From: Methanospirillum purgamenti
GTDB lineage: Archaea > Halobacteriota > Methanomicrobia > Methanomicrobiales > Methanospirillaceae
NCBI RefSeq assembly: GCF_018502485.1
Contig: NZ_CP075546.1
Direction: 5' to 3' (one strand)
DNA: 64,000 bases
Below, one piece after another: positions 55,329-64,000 of this stretch (positions within the stretch are counted from its first letter, which is position 1; each line of letters starts with the position of its first letter). The position numbers and the translations under genes were made by a program. Below the pieces are notes generated by a model. The model searched no databases, was not told the origin of the DNA, and was given only the letters and a program-made list of their open reading frames with translations.

Positions 55329-57212
55329 TCATCGAATTGGACAATACCGGATATTACCAGTCTGATCTATCTCATATCCGCCAAGGTGTATGAGTATCTC
55401 CTTAAACTTCTGGGATTTTATCAACTCGACAATTTTTTTAATGCGATGATCCTTCTCAAACATCTCCTTTGTGGTTACCAGTTCATATCGTTCCACATCG
55501 ACCGGAACAAATGGAAGCGAAAATGCACGAGCTGCACTATAAATGGTCATCCCAAGATCTGCATCACCATTCATTACTGCAAGGCAGACCCCAAGGTGCG
55601 TTGGAACTTCTTCATCATATCCGTCAATTAATTCAGGCCGTATATTTTTCTGTTTCAGAAGATGATCAAACAGCATCCGGGTTCCTGAACCCTCCTGGCG
55701 ATTGATAAACCGATGAGTTGTGATAGACTCAAATCCAAGAATCTCTTTGGAGACAATTCCCTGAATCCGTTCACCGATACATACCAGGACGAGTTCTTCA
55801 TTGTGAAAATGTTTTTTGAGATAAGGAATGTTATATTCACCGTCATCTGAAAGCAGGTGCATCGGAGCCAGATGACAAAATCCCTGTTGTAACGCAAGCA
55901 GACCTCCCGTACTTCCTACATGAGAAGATGCAATAGTAATCCCTGCATCCTTTGCAAGATCAGCCAGGTAATCAATCGCTGGATCATGACTACCGGTTAC
56001 AAGCACCACCTGATCTGCAGTTTTATGAGGAACGGTAAGATATGCGGTTGTTTTATCACCACTCTTCAATTCACCTTTGCTTGATGGAATCTTCAGGTAT
56101 GCCTGTGCCCTGACCATGTACATCTGGACACCAGCTCCACGGGGAAATGGAACTGCAATCCAATGATCCTTGATTTTTCCAACCGATGCTAGCACAAATT
56201 CTTCAAAACCGGTTGATGAGTGAACGTCCCGTCCTAAAATAACCGGAATAGCTGGATACTCAGGAATTTCACATCCGAACCAGGAGAGAAGAGGGAGCAC
56301 TATCTCACGAAGGATCGTATAATTCGCAATAGGATATCCAGGCATTCCAATGATCGGTTTTCCTTCGATATCTCCTAGAATAGTCGTTTTTGCAGGAATG
56401 ATTGCAATACCATTTACAATAATGGTCCCCAGTTCCTCAATAACAGAAGCAGTGTAATCCTTCGTCCCTTTCGAAGATCCTCCGGAGATGAGAATAATGT
56501 CATGATCCGCAATTGCTTGTGTTACAACTTTTGTAATCTTTTTCTTATCATCCAGTACGATTGGATAATGAGTGACCGTTACTCCAATGGAACCAAGCAG
56601 AGCAGCAACAACGTGCAGATTACTTGCAATCATCTGATCTGGTTCAGGATGCGTTCCTGCAGGAACAATCATATCACCCGTGGGAATGAGAGCAACTTTG
56701 AGATCACAGACCAGAATTTCAGTAATCCCAAAACTTAAAAGAGCACCAATATCTGATGCCCGGATTTTGCTTTTTCTGGGGAGAATCATCTCATTTTGGA
56801 CGATATCTTCTCCAATGGGACGGATGTGATGCCAGGGAGGAATGGGTTTCTCAATACAATATCCTCCATTCTTCTCCTTCAGGTCTTCAAGCATGATGAC
56901 CGCATCATACCCATAGGGTACAACATTACCCGTGTTTACTGGAATTACATCAGTTAGAAATACCGGTTTTTTTCCGGATGAATCAAGAGTATCCTTACTC
57001 CGAACCGCTATTCCATCCACTTCTGAAAGATGAGCCGCTGGAACAGAAAGCGGTGAAAAGATTGCTTCGGCAGTTGTCCGTCCAAGAGAACCCTGAACAG
57101 GAATACGGGACATTCGTGGTGAAAATGAGAATCGTTTTTGAAAGATACGAAGTGCTCCGGACAGTGATGTAATCGGTGGAGCCTGAGGAGAACTTTTCTC
57201 TTTTTTCACCAT
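55329..57212 (-). CDS. moeA: MoeA-type molybdopterin biosynthesis protein fused to a PBP-like domain
   Basis: A 627-residue cytosolic protein. Residues about 1-400 are MoeA-like: PLSVPAAHLSEVDGIAVRS, GNVVPYGYDAVIMLED, ILISGGSSKGTKDYTASVIE and IGMPGYPIANY, which inserts metal into molybdopterin or tungstopterin. The C-terminal 220 residues (TADQVVLVTGSHDPAID onward, with EGSGTRMLFD) resemble a periplasmic-binding-protein fold that may sense molybdate or a substrate. The fusion is common in archaea; methanogens need it for formylmethanofuran and formate dehydrogenases. Confidence 0.92.
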   Translation of the reverse strand: MVKKEKSSPQAPPITSLSGALRIFQKRFSFSPRMSRIPVQGSLGRTTAEAIFSPLSVPAAHLSEVDGIAVRSKDTLDSSGKKPVFLTDVIPVNTGNVVPYGYDAVIMLEDLKEKNGGYCIEKPIPPWHHIRPIGEDIVQNEMILPRKSKIRASDIGALLSFGITEILVCDLKVALIPTGDMIVPAGTHPEPDQMIASNLHVVAALLGSIGVTVTHYPIVLDDKKKITKVVTQAIADHDIILISGGSSKGTKDYTASVIEELGTIIVNGIAIIPAKTTILGDIEGKPIIGMPGYPIANYTILREIVLPLLSWFGCEIPEYPAIPVILGRDVHSSTGFEEFVLASVGKIKDHWIAVPFPRGAGVQMYMVRAQAYLKIPSSKGELKSGDKTTAYLTVPHKTADQVVLVTGSHDPAIDYLADLAKDAGITIASSHVGSTGGLLALQQGFCHLAPMHLLSDDGEYNIPYLKKHFHNEELVLVCIGERIQGIVSKEILGFESITTHRFINRQEGSGTRMLFDHLLKQKNIRPELIDGYDEEVPTHLGVCLAVMNGDADLGMTIYSAARAFSLPFVPVDVERYELVTTKEMFEKDHRIKKIVELIKSQKFKEILIHLGGYEIDQTGNIRYCPIR

Positions 57213-57253
57213 ATGGTCTTCAAACCTGTTTTATTGTAATAAATTGAAATAAA

Positions 57254-58102
57254 TTAACAGAAATACCCTACGATATTTCTGAATAATTTCATATTCATGG
57301 ATTCTGTCGGAACGGGCTGCTGATTTCGGCGTAGCCTTTCTTTTTGTAAAGGCCAGTCATATTCATTGACAAACTCCATCGCTCGCTCAGGATGAGGCAT
57401 CATGGCAAGGACTTTTCCGTCTGCAGAGGTGATTCCGGCAATGTCCGCAACCGACCCATTGGGATTATAGGGGTACTCTCCATCAGCTGGTTTCAGATTT
57501 TCCCGACAGTAGGTAAACGCGATCATCTTCCGGTTCTTGAGCTGGGTAAGTACCTCCTTTGAACAGGAAAAATTCCCTTCTCCATGAGAGACCGGACAGA
57601 CTATTCGCTCAATGCCCTTTGTCCAGAGCGTTTCAGCAGCGGGTTTGATGGTCACGTACCGGCACTCAAGCACTCCTTTCCGGTTTGGCATGAGTGCGAT
57701 ATCCCGCTTATATTGCTTATCAAATGCTGGCACAAGTCCAAGATTTGCGAGGATTTGAAATCCGTTACAGATACCAAGCACCAGGTTATCTTCCTCGAGA
57801 AATTCAGTCACATCATTCCAGAGATTATTCCTGACCCGGTTGGCATAGGCATTTCCTGCCCCGGTATCATCACCATAGGAGAATCCACCAGGGAAAACCA
57901 AGAGACGATAATCACACATCCGGTATTTCCGGTCGATAAGATCATTGATGTGGATGATATCTGCATCCATACCAGCACGTAAAAGGGCCTCCCGGGTCTC
58001 CATCTCTGAATTAATCCCGTACCCGCTCATGATGAGTGCCTTGTCCGGGATCAACTCCAGTTCCTTCCGTCCAAAGGCCTGTCCTGTCGCTATCGGATTC
58101 AT
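57254..58102 (-). CDS. purQ: Phosphoribosylformylglycinamidine synthase glutaminase subunit PurQ
   Basis: A 282-residue glutamine amidotransferase that supplies ammonia to PurL in purine synthesis. The class I triad region shows LGICNGFQILANLG with nucleophile Cys112 and MPHPERAMEF with the His-Glu pair; SHGEGNF is also conserved. It starts 2 bp after purL ends, so the pair is translated together. Confidence 0.96.
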   Translation of the reverse strand: MNPIATGQAFGRKELELIPDKALIMSGYGINSEMETREALLRAGMDADIIHINDLIDRKYRMCDYRLLVFPGGFSYGDDTGAGNAYANRVRNNLWNDVTEFLEEDNLVLGICNGFQILANLGLVPAFDKQYKRDIALMPNRKGVLECRYVTIKPAAETLWTKGIERIVCPVSHGEGNFSCSKEVLTQLKNRKMIAFTYCRENLKPADGEYPYNPNGSVADIAGITSADGKVLAMMPHPERAMEFVNEYDWPLQKERLRRNQQPVPTESMNMKLFRNIVGYFC

Positions 58103-58104
58103 GA

Positions 58105-61044
58105 TTAATACCCCCCGAATGGTTTCTTATTTGCTGATTCAAGTTCACTGACCGGGACAGATATCCGAAGTGACGGTCCGGTTATCTGCAGATTCTTCCC
58201 GGTTACTCTGCCAATCAGGGTAGCATCAGATCCCATTGCCAGTTCAAATGACCGTTTCTTATCAGGATCTACTGTGACGATGAATCGTCCAAGGGTTTCT
58301 GAGAAAAGAAGGACATCTGGTCGCAGGTCTCCGGTGAGGGTGACATCCAATCCCAGTTTTCCGCCGATTGCTACCTTTGCAAGGGCCACAGCAAGTCCTC
58401 CATGGGTAACCGGGAATGCTGATACAACGAGATCGTGTAAAATGGCATGAGTTAGCCGCTGGTACCGGACTTTCATGGCTGGAATATCCAGAGCAGGGAC
58501 GATGCCACCGGAGATACCAAGATAAGCAGAATATTCCGACCCGCCAAGTTCCTCCCGGTTCTCCCCAATCAGGTAGACAAGATCCCCTTCGATCTTTGCA
58601 TCAAGAGAGACTGCTTTTGTCACATCCGGGTGGATACCGATGGAGGATACAAGGAGTGTCGGGGGCACGGAGACTAACACCGGATTGTTATCTTCGTCAT
58701 ATCCTCTGAAGTCGTTGAACATACTGTCCTTTCCGGATATGAACGGCGTTTCAAACCCGGTGGCTCCGTCATAACATCCACGGGCTGCAGCTTTGAGCTG
58801 GGCCAGTCGTTCTGGTTCATCTGATGAACACCAGCAGAAATTATCCAGGATGGCGATAGAATCAAGTGGAATACCAAGCGCGATAAGACCACGGATTGCG
58901 GTGTCAATACAGGCAATCGCCATCCGGTAGGAATCAATCTCAGAATAGGATGGGAAGATGCCCTGTGAAAGACCGACTCCTTTCTTTGAATCCGGAACAA
59001 CTTTGGTAAGGGTTGCCATCCCCTGTACTCTTCCTGCTCCCTGAACCGGACCCAGTACATGCCCGCCCTGCACGGTATGGTCGTATTGAACAGAAATAAA
59101 CTCCTTGGAACAGATATTCTTCCTGGCAAGCATCTCCTTGAGTGTCGTATCCAGGTGCTCCGGGCATGACGGCATGGGATCTGATTGAACAGAAACTGGT
59201 GCTTCTGTCTTCAGGAGTTTTATCGGCAGACCATCATGCAGGAAGGAGAGCTCGATATCCATCACAACCGTTCCATGAAACTCCACAACACACCGGCCGG
59301 TATCAGTGAAAGACCCAATAACCGTAGCTTCCACTTCCCGGCTGGCAAGAAGATCCATGAACTCATTCAATTTCTCTGGCGGAATCGCAAGAGTCATTCG
59401 TTCCTGTGATTCCGAGATCCAGATCTCCCAGGGTGCCATTCCCGGATATTTAAGTGGGACTTTATCAAGATAGACATGACATCCGTTACATTCTTTTGCC
59501 ATTTCGGCAACCGAACAGGAGATACCACCAGCACCGTTATCAGTGATACTGGTATAGAGGCCCCGGTCCCGTGCTTCCTTGACGATAACGTCTGATACCT
59601 TCTTCTGGGTGATGGGGTCTCCAATCTGGACGGCGGTGACCGGACTGCCCGGGTCCAATGCCTCTGATGAGAAGGTTGCCCCATGAATTCCGTCTTTCCC
59701 GACCCGCCCTCCTATCATGACAATGTAATCTCCCGAGCGTGCCTGTTTCTCAAAGAGATTTCTTTTCCCGTCACTGCGGGGCATTATGCCTACGGTTCCG
59801 GCAAAAACCAGGGGTTTTCCCACATACCGATCATCAAACCAGACAAATCCCTGGGGAGTCGGGATACCTGAGCAGTTCCCACCAACGCCAACTCCTGATA
59901 CGACACCCTCAAGAATCCGTCGTGGGGAAAGGATTGGATTTGAATTGTTTTTGCCGCGATAAAGGGCTGGATTGCTTTCCGGGTCTCCGACACAAAATCC
60001 ATAGATATTGATACAGGGTTTTGCTCCAAGACCAAATCCTATGGTATCCCGGTTCACTCCTACAATTCCGGTGAGAGCTCCCCCAAAGGGATCAAGTGCT
60101 GACGGAGAATTATGTGTCTCAACCTTGTGGGTGACGAGATAATGGTCGTCAAAGATAATCCCTCCTGAATTGTCAGAAAAGACGCTTAGACAGATGTCCT
60201 TGTCACCCTTTTGTGCCCGAATAGTATTGGTAGCCGCCTGGATGCAGGTCTTATAAAGCCCCTTTGGCATATCATCGTCCATTGGTGAGGCAAAGATCGT
60301 ATGCTTACAATGCTCACTCCATGTCTGGGCAAGTGACTCAATCTCAACATCGGTTGGTTTTCTTCCCAGTGATGTGAAATAGTCACGGATTGCATGCATC
60401 TGTGCCAGGTCTAATGCAAGCGGGCCCCTTCTCTGTCCGGTCTCCGGGTCTGTTATTCCTTCCTTTCCGATTCTGATAAGCTCCTGGTCATCCACACCAA
60501 GGTCAACCGGTTCAGCGGTTGGGAGTTCATGCAAGTTGACGAGAGGGACAACAATATCCATTCCTTTCGTGCCATACTCAGTCCTGGTTTTCATATGAAC
60601 ACGGTTGATCAACGGATTGGCAAGTGTTGCAGCTAGATTTTCGGCATTGATCAGGGAGAGCCTTCCACAGACAAAGTACATCTGAGATGAGTATACCGCT
60701 TCTCCTGGCTCGAATTTTCTTTTGGTAAAGTCTTCGATGGTCTGGCGTGCGGTAGTGCCTACGTTATCAGTCACCCCCGGAAGAAACCCGACTTCAATAG
60801 CAGTATCAAAGTGTGCAATCGTGGCTTTATCAACGGTAAAAGTCTGCACCACCGGGTTTATGAGCTTTGAACCTATCTCACGCAGTTCTTCCGGAGTAAA
60901 GTCACGGGAATGGGTTGAGATGGTATAGATATCAATCACATGAAGTTCATCAATGGGAAACCCAAGTGAACGGATCCGATCAGTTCTAACCTTTAGTCTG
61001 GGATCGGTTTTATATTGGACTTCTATCCGGTGGACATATGCCAT
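58105..61044 (-). CDS. purL: Phosphoribosylformylglycinamidine synthase PurL with N-terminal PurS-like region
   Basis: A 979-residue FGAM synthase. The first 170 residues (YVHRIEVQYKTDPR, then GVTDNVGTTARQTIED) look like fused, duplicated PurS-type domains; a linker follows; the two catalytic halves begin near 240 (SLAQTWSEHCKHTIF with the catalytic His, and KVETHNSPSALDPFGGA) and near 640 (PVQGAGRVQGMATL, FISGKDSMFN). It differs from the short PurL plus separate PurS arrangement. Confidence 0.95.
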   Translation of the reverse strand: MAYVHRIEVQYKTDPRLKVRTDRIRSLGFPIDELHVIDIYTISTHSRDFTPEELREIGSKLINPVVQTFTVDKATIAHFDTAIEVGFLPGVTDNVGTTARQTIEDFTKRKFEPGEAVYSSQMYFVCGRLSLINAENLAATLANPLINRVHMKTRTEYGTKGMDIVVPLVNLHELPTAEPVDLGVDDQELIRIGKEGITDPETGQRRGPLALDLAQMHAIRDYFTSLGRKPTDVEIESLAQTWSEHCKHTIFASPMDDDMPKGLYKTCIQAATNTIRAQKGDKDICLSVFSDNSGGIIFDDHYLVTHKVETHNSPSALDPFGGALTGIVGVNRDTIGFGLGAKPCINIYGFCVGDPESNPALYRGKNNSNPILSPRRILEGVVSGVGVGGNCSGIPTPQGFVWFDDRYVGKPLVFAGTVGIMPRSDGKRNLFEKQARSGDYIVMIGGRVGKDGIHGATFSSEALDPGSPVTAVQIGDPITQKKVSDVIVKEARDRGLYTSITDNGAGGISCSVAEMAKECNGCHVYLDKVPLKYPGMAPWEIWISESQERMTLAIPPEKLNEFMDLLASREVEATVIGSFTDTGRCVVEFHGTVVMDIELSFLHDGLPIKLLKTEAPVSVQSDPMPSCPEHLDTTLKEMLARKNICSKEFISVQYDHTVQGGHVLGPVQGAGRVQGMATLTKVVPDSKKGVGLSQGIFPSYSEIDSYRMAIACIDTAIRGLIALGIPLDSIAILDNFCWCSSDEPERLAQLKAAARGCYDGATGFETPFISGKDSMFNDFRGYDEDNNPVLVSVPPTLLVSSIGIHPDVTKAVSLDAKIEGDLVYLIGENREELGGSEYSAYLGISGGIVPALDIPAMKVRYQRLTHAILHDLVVSAFPVTHGGLAVALAKVAIGGKLGLDVTLTGDLRPDVLLFSETLGRFIVTVDPDKKRSFELAMGSDATLIGRVTGKNLQITGPSLRISVPVSELESANKKPFGGY

Positions 61045-61224
61045 GTATACCTGGGTAGTACTTGGTTTTGAATAGCAAAATAAGTATCAAGAAATGAGAG
61101 ATCTCAACCTATGGATAGATTATTATATAATAAGTTATAGGATTGTTAAAAATTACCAACAATCATCCTGATTATCCTGAATTTATTGAATAATTTCTCG
61201 GGTTTATGAGTGAAGATAGGTTTC

Positions 61225-62319
61225 TCATCGGAATTTTAAACCCAGTTCATTTGTCTGAACCATCGCATCATATACCATTGTTGATGTGACATCAAATGGT
61301 TCACTATTCATAAAATTAATCGGACTACATGCGATATCTGCAACCTTCATGAGATCGTCATAATCGAAAGGTGTGTCACTTAATTCTGCAAATGTGACTG
61401 GCAATCCGACATTCGTACAGAATTGAATCACCTCTGCTATCTCATATTCCGGACGGTTTTCTAATACCAACTGAACAATTACACCAAATGCCACAAGTTC
61501 TCCATGGTACCGGTTATGACACTGAGGAAGAGCCGTCATTGCATTATATATCGAATGTGCACAGGCAAGCCCGTTGCTTTCAAATCCGACACCACTTAAG
61601 TAAATGTTTGCTTCAATAACATTCTCCAATTCTTTTGAACAACTATTCATTTCAGCAGATTGCTTTGCCTTCAGGCCATCACGAATAAGGATATCATAAC
61701 AGAGTTTTGCTAGGGCATAAGATGAATTTGTAGACAATCCTCCAACAAAATTCTCATGCCCAGAATTGACATTTGCACGGGCCTCAAAATACGTGGATAG
61801 TGCATCACCCATGCCTGCAACGAGATATCTGACCGGTGCCTGAGCAATAATCTCGCTGTCGACTAAAACGATCTCCGGATTCCTTGGTAAGATCAAATTT
61901 CCATCAAACACATGATCTTCAGTATACGTTACAGAGATTGCACTCGTTGGTGCATCAGTTGAGGCAATGGTGGGTATCGATATTACAGGGCATCCTTTAA
62001 AGTAGGCAACTCCTTTTGCAGTATCTAATGTTTTTCCTCCCCCAACGCCCACTACACATTTGCAGTGATTATTATCAAAAACTTCACATAACCGATGGAT
62101 CTCATTTTTTGTACATTCACCGTTGAATTTTTCAAAAATTAATGATCTATCTGATTGAAGAAAACTCTCCTCAATTATACCTTTTAAAAAGTGCATTGCA
62201 TGATTTCCCATAACAAAAAGGTACGGTCCATGAATACGGGCAATATGCTTGTTGATGCGGAGAAGTTCTCCAGGGCCCTGAATATAGTGAGAAGGGGACG
62301 CTAACACCTTGGTCATCAT
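61225..62319 (-). CDS. gldA: Glycerol dehydrogenase-like NAD-dependent polyol dehydrogenase
   Basis: A 364-residue iron/zinc-type dehydrogenase. The dinucleotide motif is GVGGGKTLDTAKGVA; metal ligands are expected at the Asp of AGMGDALSTYFEA and the His residues of CAHSIYNA and RYHGELVAFG. The closest family is GldA, oxidising glycerol to dihydroxyacetone; archaeal glycerol-1-phosphate dehydrogenase is a more distant alternative. Start is MM at 62319 or the second Met. Confidence 0.85.
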   Translation of the reverse strand: MMTKVLASPSHYIQGPGELLRINKHIARIHGPYLFVMGNHAMHFLKGIIEESFLQSDRSLIFEKFNGECTKNEIHRLCEVFDNNHCKCVVGVGGGKTLDTAKGVAYFKGCPVISIPTIASTDAPTSAISVTYTEDHVFDGNLILPRNPEIVLVDSEIIAQAPVRYLVAGMGDALSTYFEARANVNSGHENFVGGLSTNSSYALAKLCYDILIRDGLKAKQSAEMNSCSKELENVIEANIYLSGVGFESNGLACAHSIYNAMTALPQCHNRYHGELVAFGVIVQLVLENRPEYEIAEVIQFCTNVGLPVTFAELSDTPFDYDDLMKVADIACSPINFMNSEPFDVTSTMVYDAMVQTNELGLKFR

Positions 62320-62527
62320 GAGGAACTCTTTTTTCTTTTCTATTAGAGCTTTTTGATTGATTATTTCATAAGTCCAATCAAGTCGAAACCGTTCGAAGAA
62401 AAGGGCAGAATAAAAAACCTAGACTATATTTTAAATTTCGGATTTTCATTTTGTCGTCAATTCATAATAGAAATCAGAAATTATTTAACAAGGAAAAAGA
62501 ATGGATACATTATCTGTTCATTTCTAA

Positions 62528-62536
62528 CAGAGGAGA
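62528..62536 (+). promoter_or_regulatory. Strong ribosome binding site fixing the VOC gene start
   Basis: An AGAGGAGAA sequence lies 5-13 bp before the ATG at 62542. It supports this start over upstream in-frame codons. Confidence 0.7.
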
Positions 62537-62541
62537 AAAAA

Positions 62542-62934
62542 ATGGATCCGGTAGTACACTTTGAAATGCCATATGAGGATAATGAGCGGGTAAAAAAGTT
62601 CTACTCCACTGTTTTCGGTTGGGAGATGAGATCATATGGCCAGGAAATGGGAAATTACGTAACCGCTGCAACAACGGAAATTGATAATGATAATATGCCA
62701 TTAAAAGCAGGAGCCATTGGCGGAGGATTTTACCCAATGGGCCAGGAAATGCCAAAATGCCCTTCTGTTGTGATTGCAGTTGAAAACCTGGAAAAATCGA
62801 TTGAACAGATTACCAGTGCCGGAGGAACGATACTTGGAAACCCTATGGAAATCCCAGGCATTGGAATGTATGTTGCAATGAAGGATACCGAAGGAAACCG
62901 GGTAGGTGTGCTTCAGCCATTCAATATGGTATAA
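62542..62934 (+). CDS. VOC-family (glyoxalase-like) protein
   Basis: A 130-residue single-domain VOC protein: MDPVVHFEMPYEDNERVKKF and FGWEMRS at the start, VVIAVENLEKSIEQITSAGG and GMYVAMKDTEGNRVGVLQP at the end. The metal-ligand positions look partly conserved. The start is set by a strong ribosome binding site. Substrate unknown. Confidence 0.88.
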   Translation: MDPVVHFEMPYEDNERVKKFYSTVFGWEMRSYGQEMGNYVTAATTEIDNDNMPLKAGAIGGGFYPMGQEMPKCPSVVIAVENLEKSIEQITSAGGTILGNPMEIPGIGMYVAMKDTEGNRVGVLQPFNMV

Positions 62935-63060
62935 ACCCGGTAATGATAATCCCCACGTTTTTTAACAAATGATATATGCGTAAAACCGGTGTGAAGATTA
63001 TAATTTGAAATTTCTAATTGACAAGAAAAGTGAGGGGGGGTATGAGCAGTTTCATCCAAC

Positions 63061-63354
63061 TTATACAGATGCAACCGGATGTTCCATTCTTCTCTGAAAA
63101 CCCTGTGTGCTTCCTGGAGATACAAGCCAGGTTGTACTGTTTGAATAACTGTACCGTTCAATGGTAAAATCCGGACAGATCTCTGAAAGGATAGCCATAT
63201 TTGTCCCTACTTCTTTTGAAGATAATCCAAGCTCTTTTGCAATATATTTGGATTTTAGAAAGCATCTACCATTGTGAAGCTGGGTCTTGAGATAATTGAT
63301 AAGGGTTACCTGGTTTTCATTATATTTGGTGCTGAATCTGCTTTTTGTTAACAT
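63061..63354 (-). CDS. DUF7123-like winged-helix protein
   Basis: A 97-residue DNA-binding protein: NGRCFLKSKYIAKELGLSSK followed by EVGTNMAILSEICPDFTIER and SNSTTWLV match the DUF7123 type known mainly from archaea. The start at 63354 has an AGAGG about 9 bp upstream; the frame is open to an ATG at 63438, which is less likely. Regulatory target unknown. Confidence 0.78.
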   Translation of the reverse strand: MLTKSRFSTKYNENQVTLINYLKTQLHNGRCFLKSKYIAKELGLSSKEVGTNMAILSEICPDFTIERYSYSNSTTWLVSPGSTQGFQRRMEHPVASV

Positions 63355-63788
63355 TTTTTTTGCCTCTGTGTATGTTAGGTGAGGATACATCAGATAACGA
63401 ATGTAGGAGGGATGAGTCCGGCACCCTGCCTGACTCATGATGGCATCTGACTTTTCCTGTGATTTTTCCTATAGATGAGTTACGGGTAGATACCCTGTTT
63501 CTCTTTCCCTGACCGGATGAGTATGATTATCGCAATGTAGGAGGACATGCAAAGGCACACGTATGATCCAGTATACGGAAAGATGACACATATGGTTCAG
63601 GTCTTCAGACGTGAATCGTGTCTGTCTGGTCTCCCCGTGACACACACGTATTGCATGAAACAGTGTATAAGGTCTGTAGACAAAACCGGTGATGAATAGT
63701 CTGAAATTGATTTCTATTAAAATCTAGTTCTATTTTGAAGTAATATGACGTCTTTTCACAGTATATTGAATTATGAACCACACTGCCT

Positions 63789-63801
63789 GTTGTAACCAGT
63801 T
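63789..63801. promoter_or_regulatory. Distal operator-like site
   Basis: GTTGTAACCAGTT matches 12 of 13 bases of the right half of the palindromic site at 63886-63898, 97 bp away. Confidence 0.45.
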
Positions 63802-63875
63802 CGCAAATCTCGATCCGTGATCAGAACATAGGTAAGATAATCCGTCTTTTCAGTGAAAAACACGCGATTTCTAAT

Positions 63876-63898
63876 GTTGCAACTGGTTGCAACCAGTT
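63876..63898. promoter_or_regulatory. Palindromic operator-like site (two GTTGCAAC boxes 10 bp apart)
   Basis: GTTGCAAC, itself a palindrome, occurs at 63876-63883 and 63886-63893. The overlapping AACTGGTTGCAACCAGTT (63881-63898) is a perfect 18-bp palindrome. The one-helical-turn spacing suggests binding by a dimeric or tetrameric regulator. Confidence 0.6.
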
Positions 63899-64000
63899 TT
63901 CATGGGAGAAACTTCATGATGTATGGAAAATTTCATCGGTAGAAAAGAGCATCAGAAAGTATCCACCAGTGACACTATCTGGGTTCCTTTCTTAACAAGA

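Larger units (their letters stand above)
63439..64000. other. Right-end intergenic region without a recognised gene
   Basis: About 560 bp without a frame I can support. It contains repeated GTTGCAAC-type sites near the right end, described separately, and probably regulates a gene beyond the window. Confidence 0.5.

Noticed and set aside
61225..62319. Glycerol-1-phosphate dehydrogenase of archaeal lipid synthesis
   Set aside because: The dinucleotide and metal motifs fit the GldA group better; the typical archaeal EgsA pattern was not recognised.

Overview
The window looks like a chromosomal segment of a methanogenic archaeon of the Methanomicrobiales, most like Methanospirillum. The support is archaeal-type genes (long PurL plus PurQ, MoeA fused to a binding-protein-like domain, COG1361/CARDB surface proteins beside an MMPL transporter, PEGA and PASTA secreted proteins, a DUF7123-like regulator), many methanogen-style PAS/MCP sensory proteins, a tRNA without encoded CCA, and TATA boxes close to start codons. 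The assignment is inferred from content; I ran no search.

Layout. 1-5666 (minus): a chemosensory operon of a tandem-CheW protein, a membrane chemoreceptor and a CheA carrying a C-terminal receiver domain (truncated by the window edge). 5884-13567: a winged-helix regulator, a TPR/CARDB secreted protein, a soluble PAS chemoreceptor with three 399-bp tandem repeats, a small secreted protein, and hypD next to a divergent XRE-type regulator. 13.6-21 kb: accessory DNA with two toxin-antitoxin (TA) loci, two remnants of an Ltp-type domain, tRNA-Arg(CCG), secreted PEGA and PASTA proteins, a partial duplication of a VOC/PhnB gene and a broken MNT gene. 21.3-31.4 kb: DHFR-like reductase, ferredoxin-type aldo/keto reductase, a 4xPAS-SpoIIE phosphatase, a COG1361-COG1361-MMPL operon, and a DUF1428 gene.

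31.5-41.8 kb is a TA island: four intact HEPN/MNT pairs, an orphan MNT, further HEPN/MNT fragments, a HicB with truncated HicA, a UPF0175 gene, an orphan addiction-module antitoxin, a decayed IS4/IS1634-type transposase, and three copies of a degraded mscL pseudogene. Each mscL copy sits divergently beside a minus-strand HEPN/MNT locus and ahead of a shared tail of about 300 bp. 41.8-51.7 kb is AT-rich and resembles a decaying defence island: a KAP P-loop NTPase, a membrane-anchored protein split by an IS110 element whose removal restores the frame exactly, a frameshifted DUF4238 gene, a protein resembling class III nucleotide cyclases, a frameshifted YaaA-like/AlbA fusion, a GIY-YIG/DUF7662 protein, a DUF3467 protein, a winged-helix regulator and a divergent, frameshifted TIR-like gene.

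51.8-64 kb returns to housekeeping genes: an ABC-2 exporter with a DUF998 protein, an MFS fragment, a B3/B4 protein, MoeA-PBP, purQ-purL, glycerol dehydrogenase, a VOC protein, a DUF7123-like regulator, and a non-coding right end with GTTGCAAC palindromes that look like an operator.

The best candidates for something undescribed are the cyclase-like cluster with its KAP neighbour (about 41.9-49.4 kb) and the triplicated TA/mscL-pseudogene module (34.7-41.7 kb).
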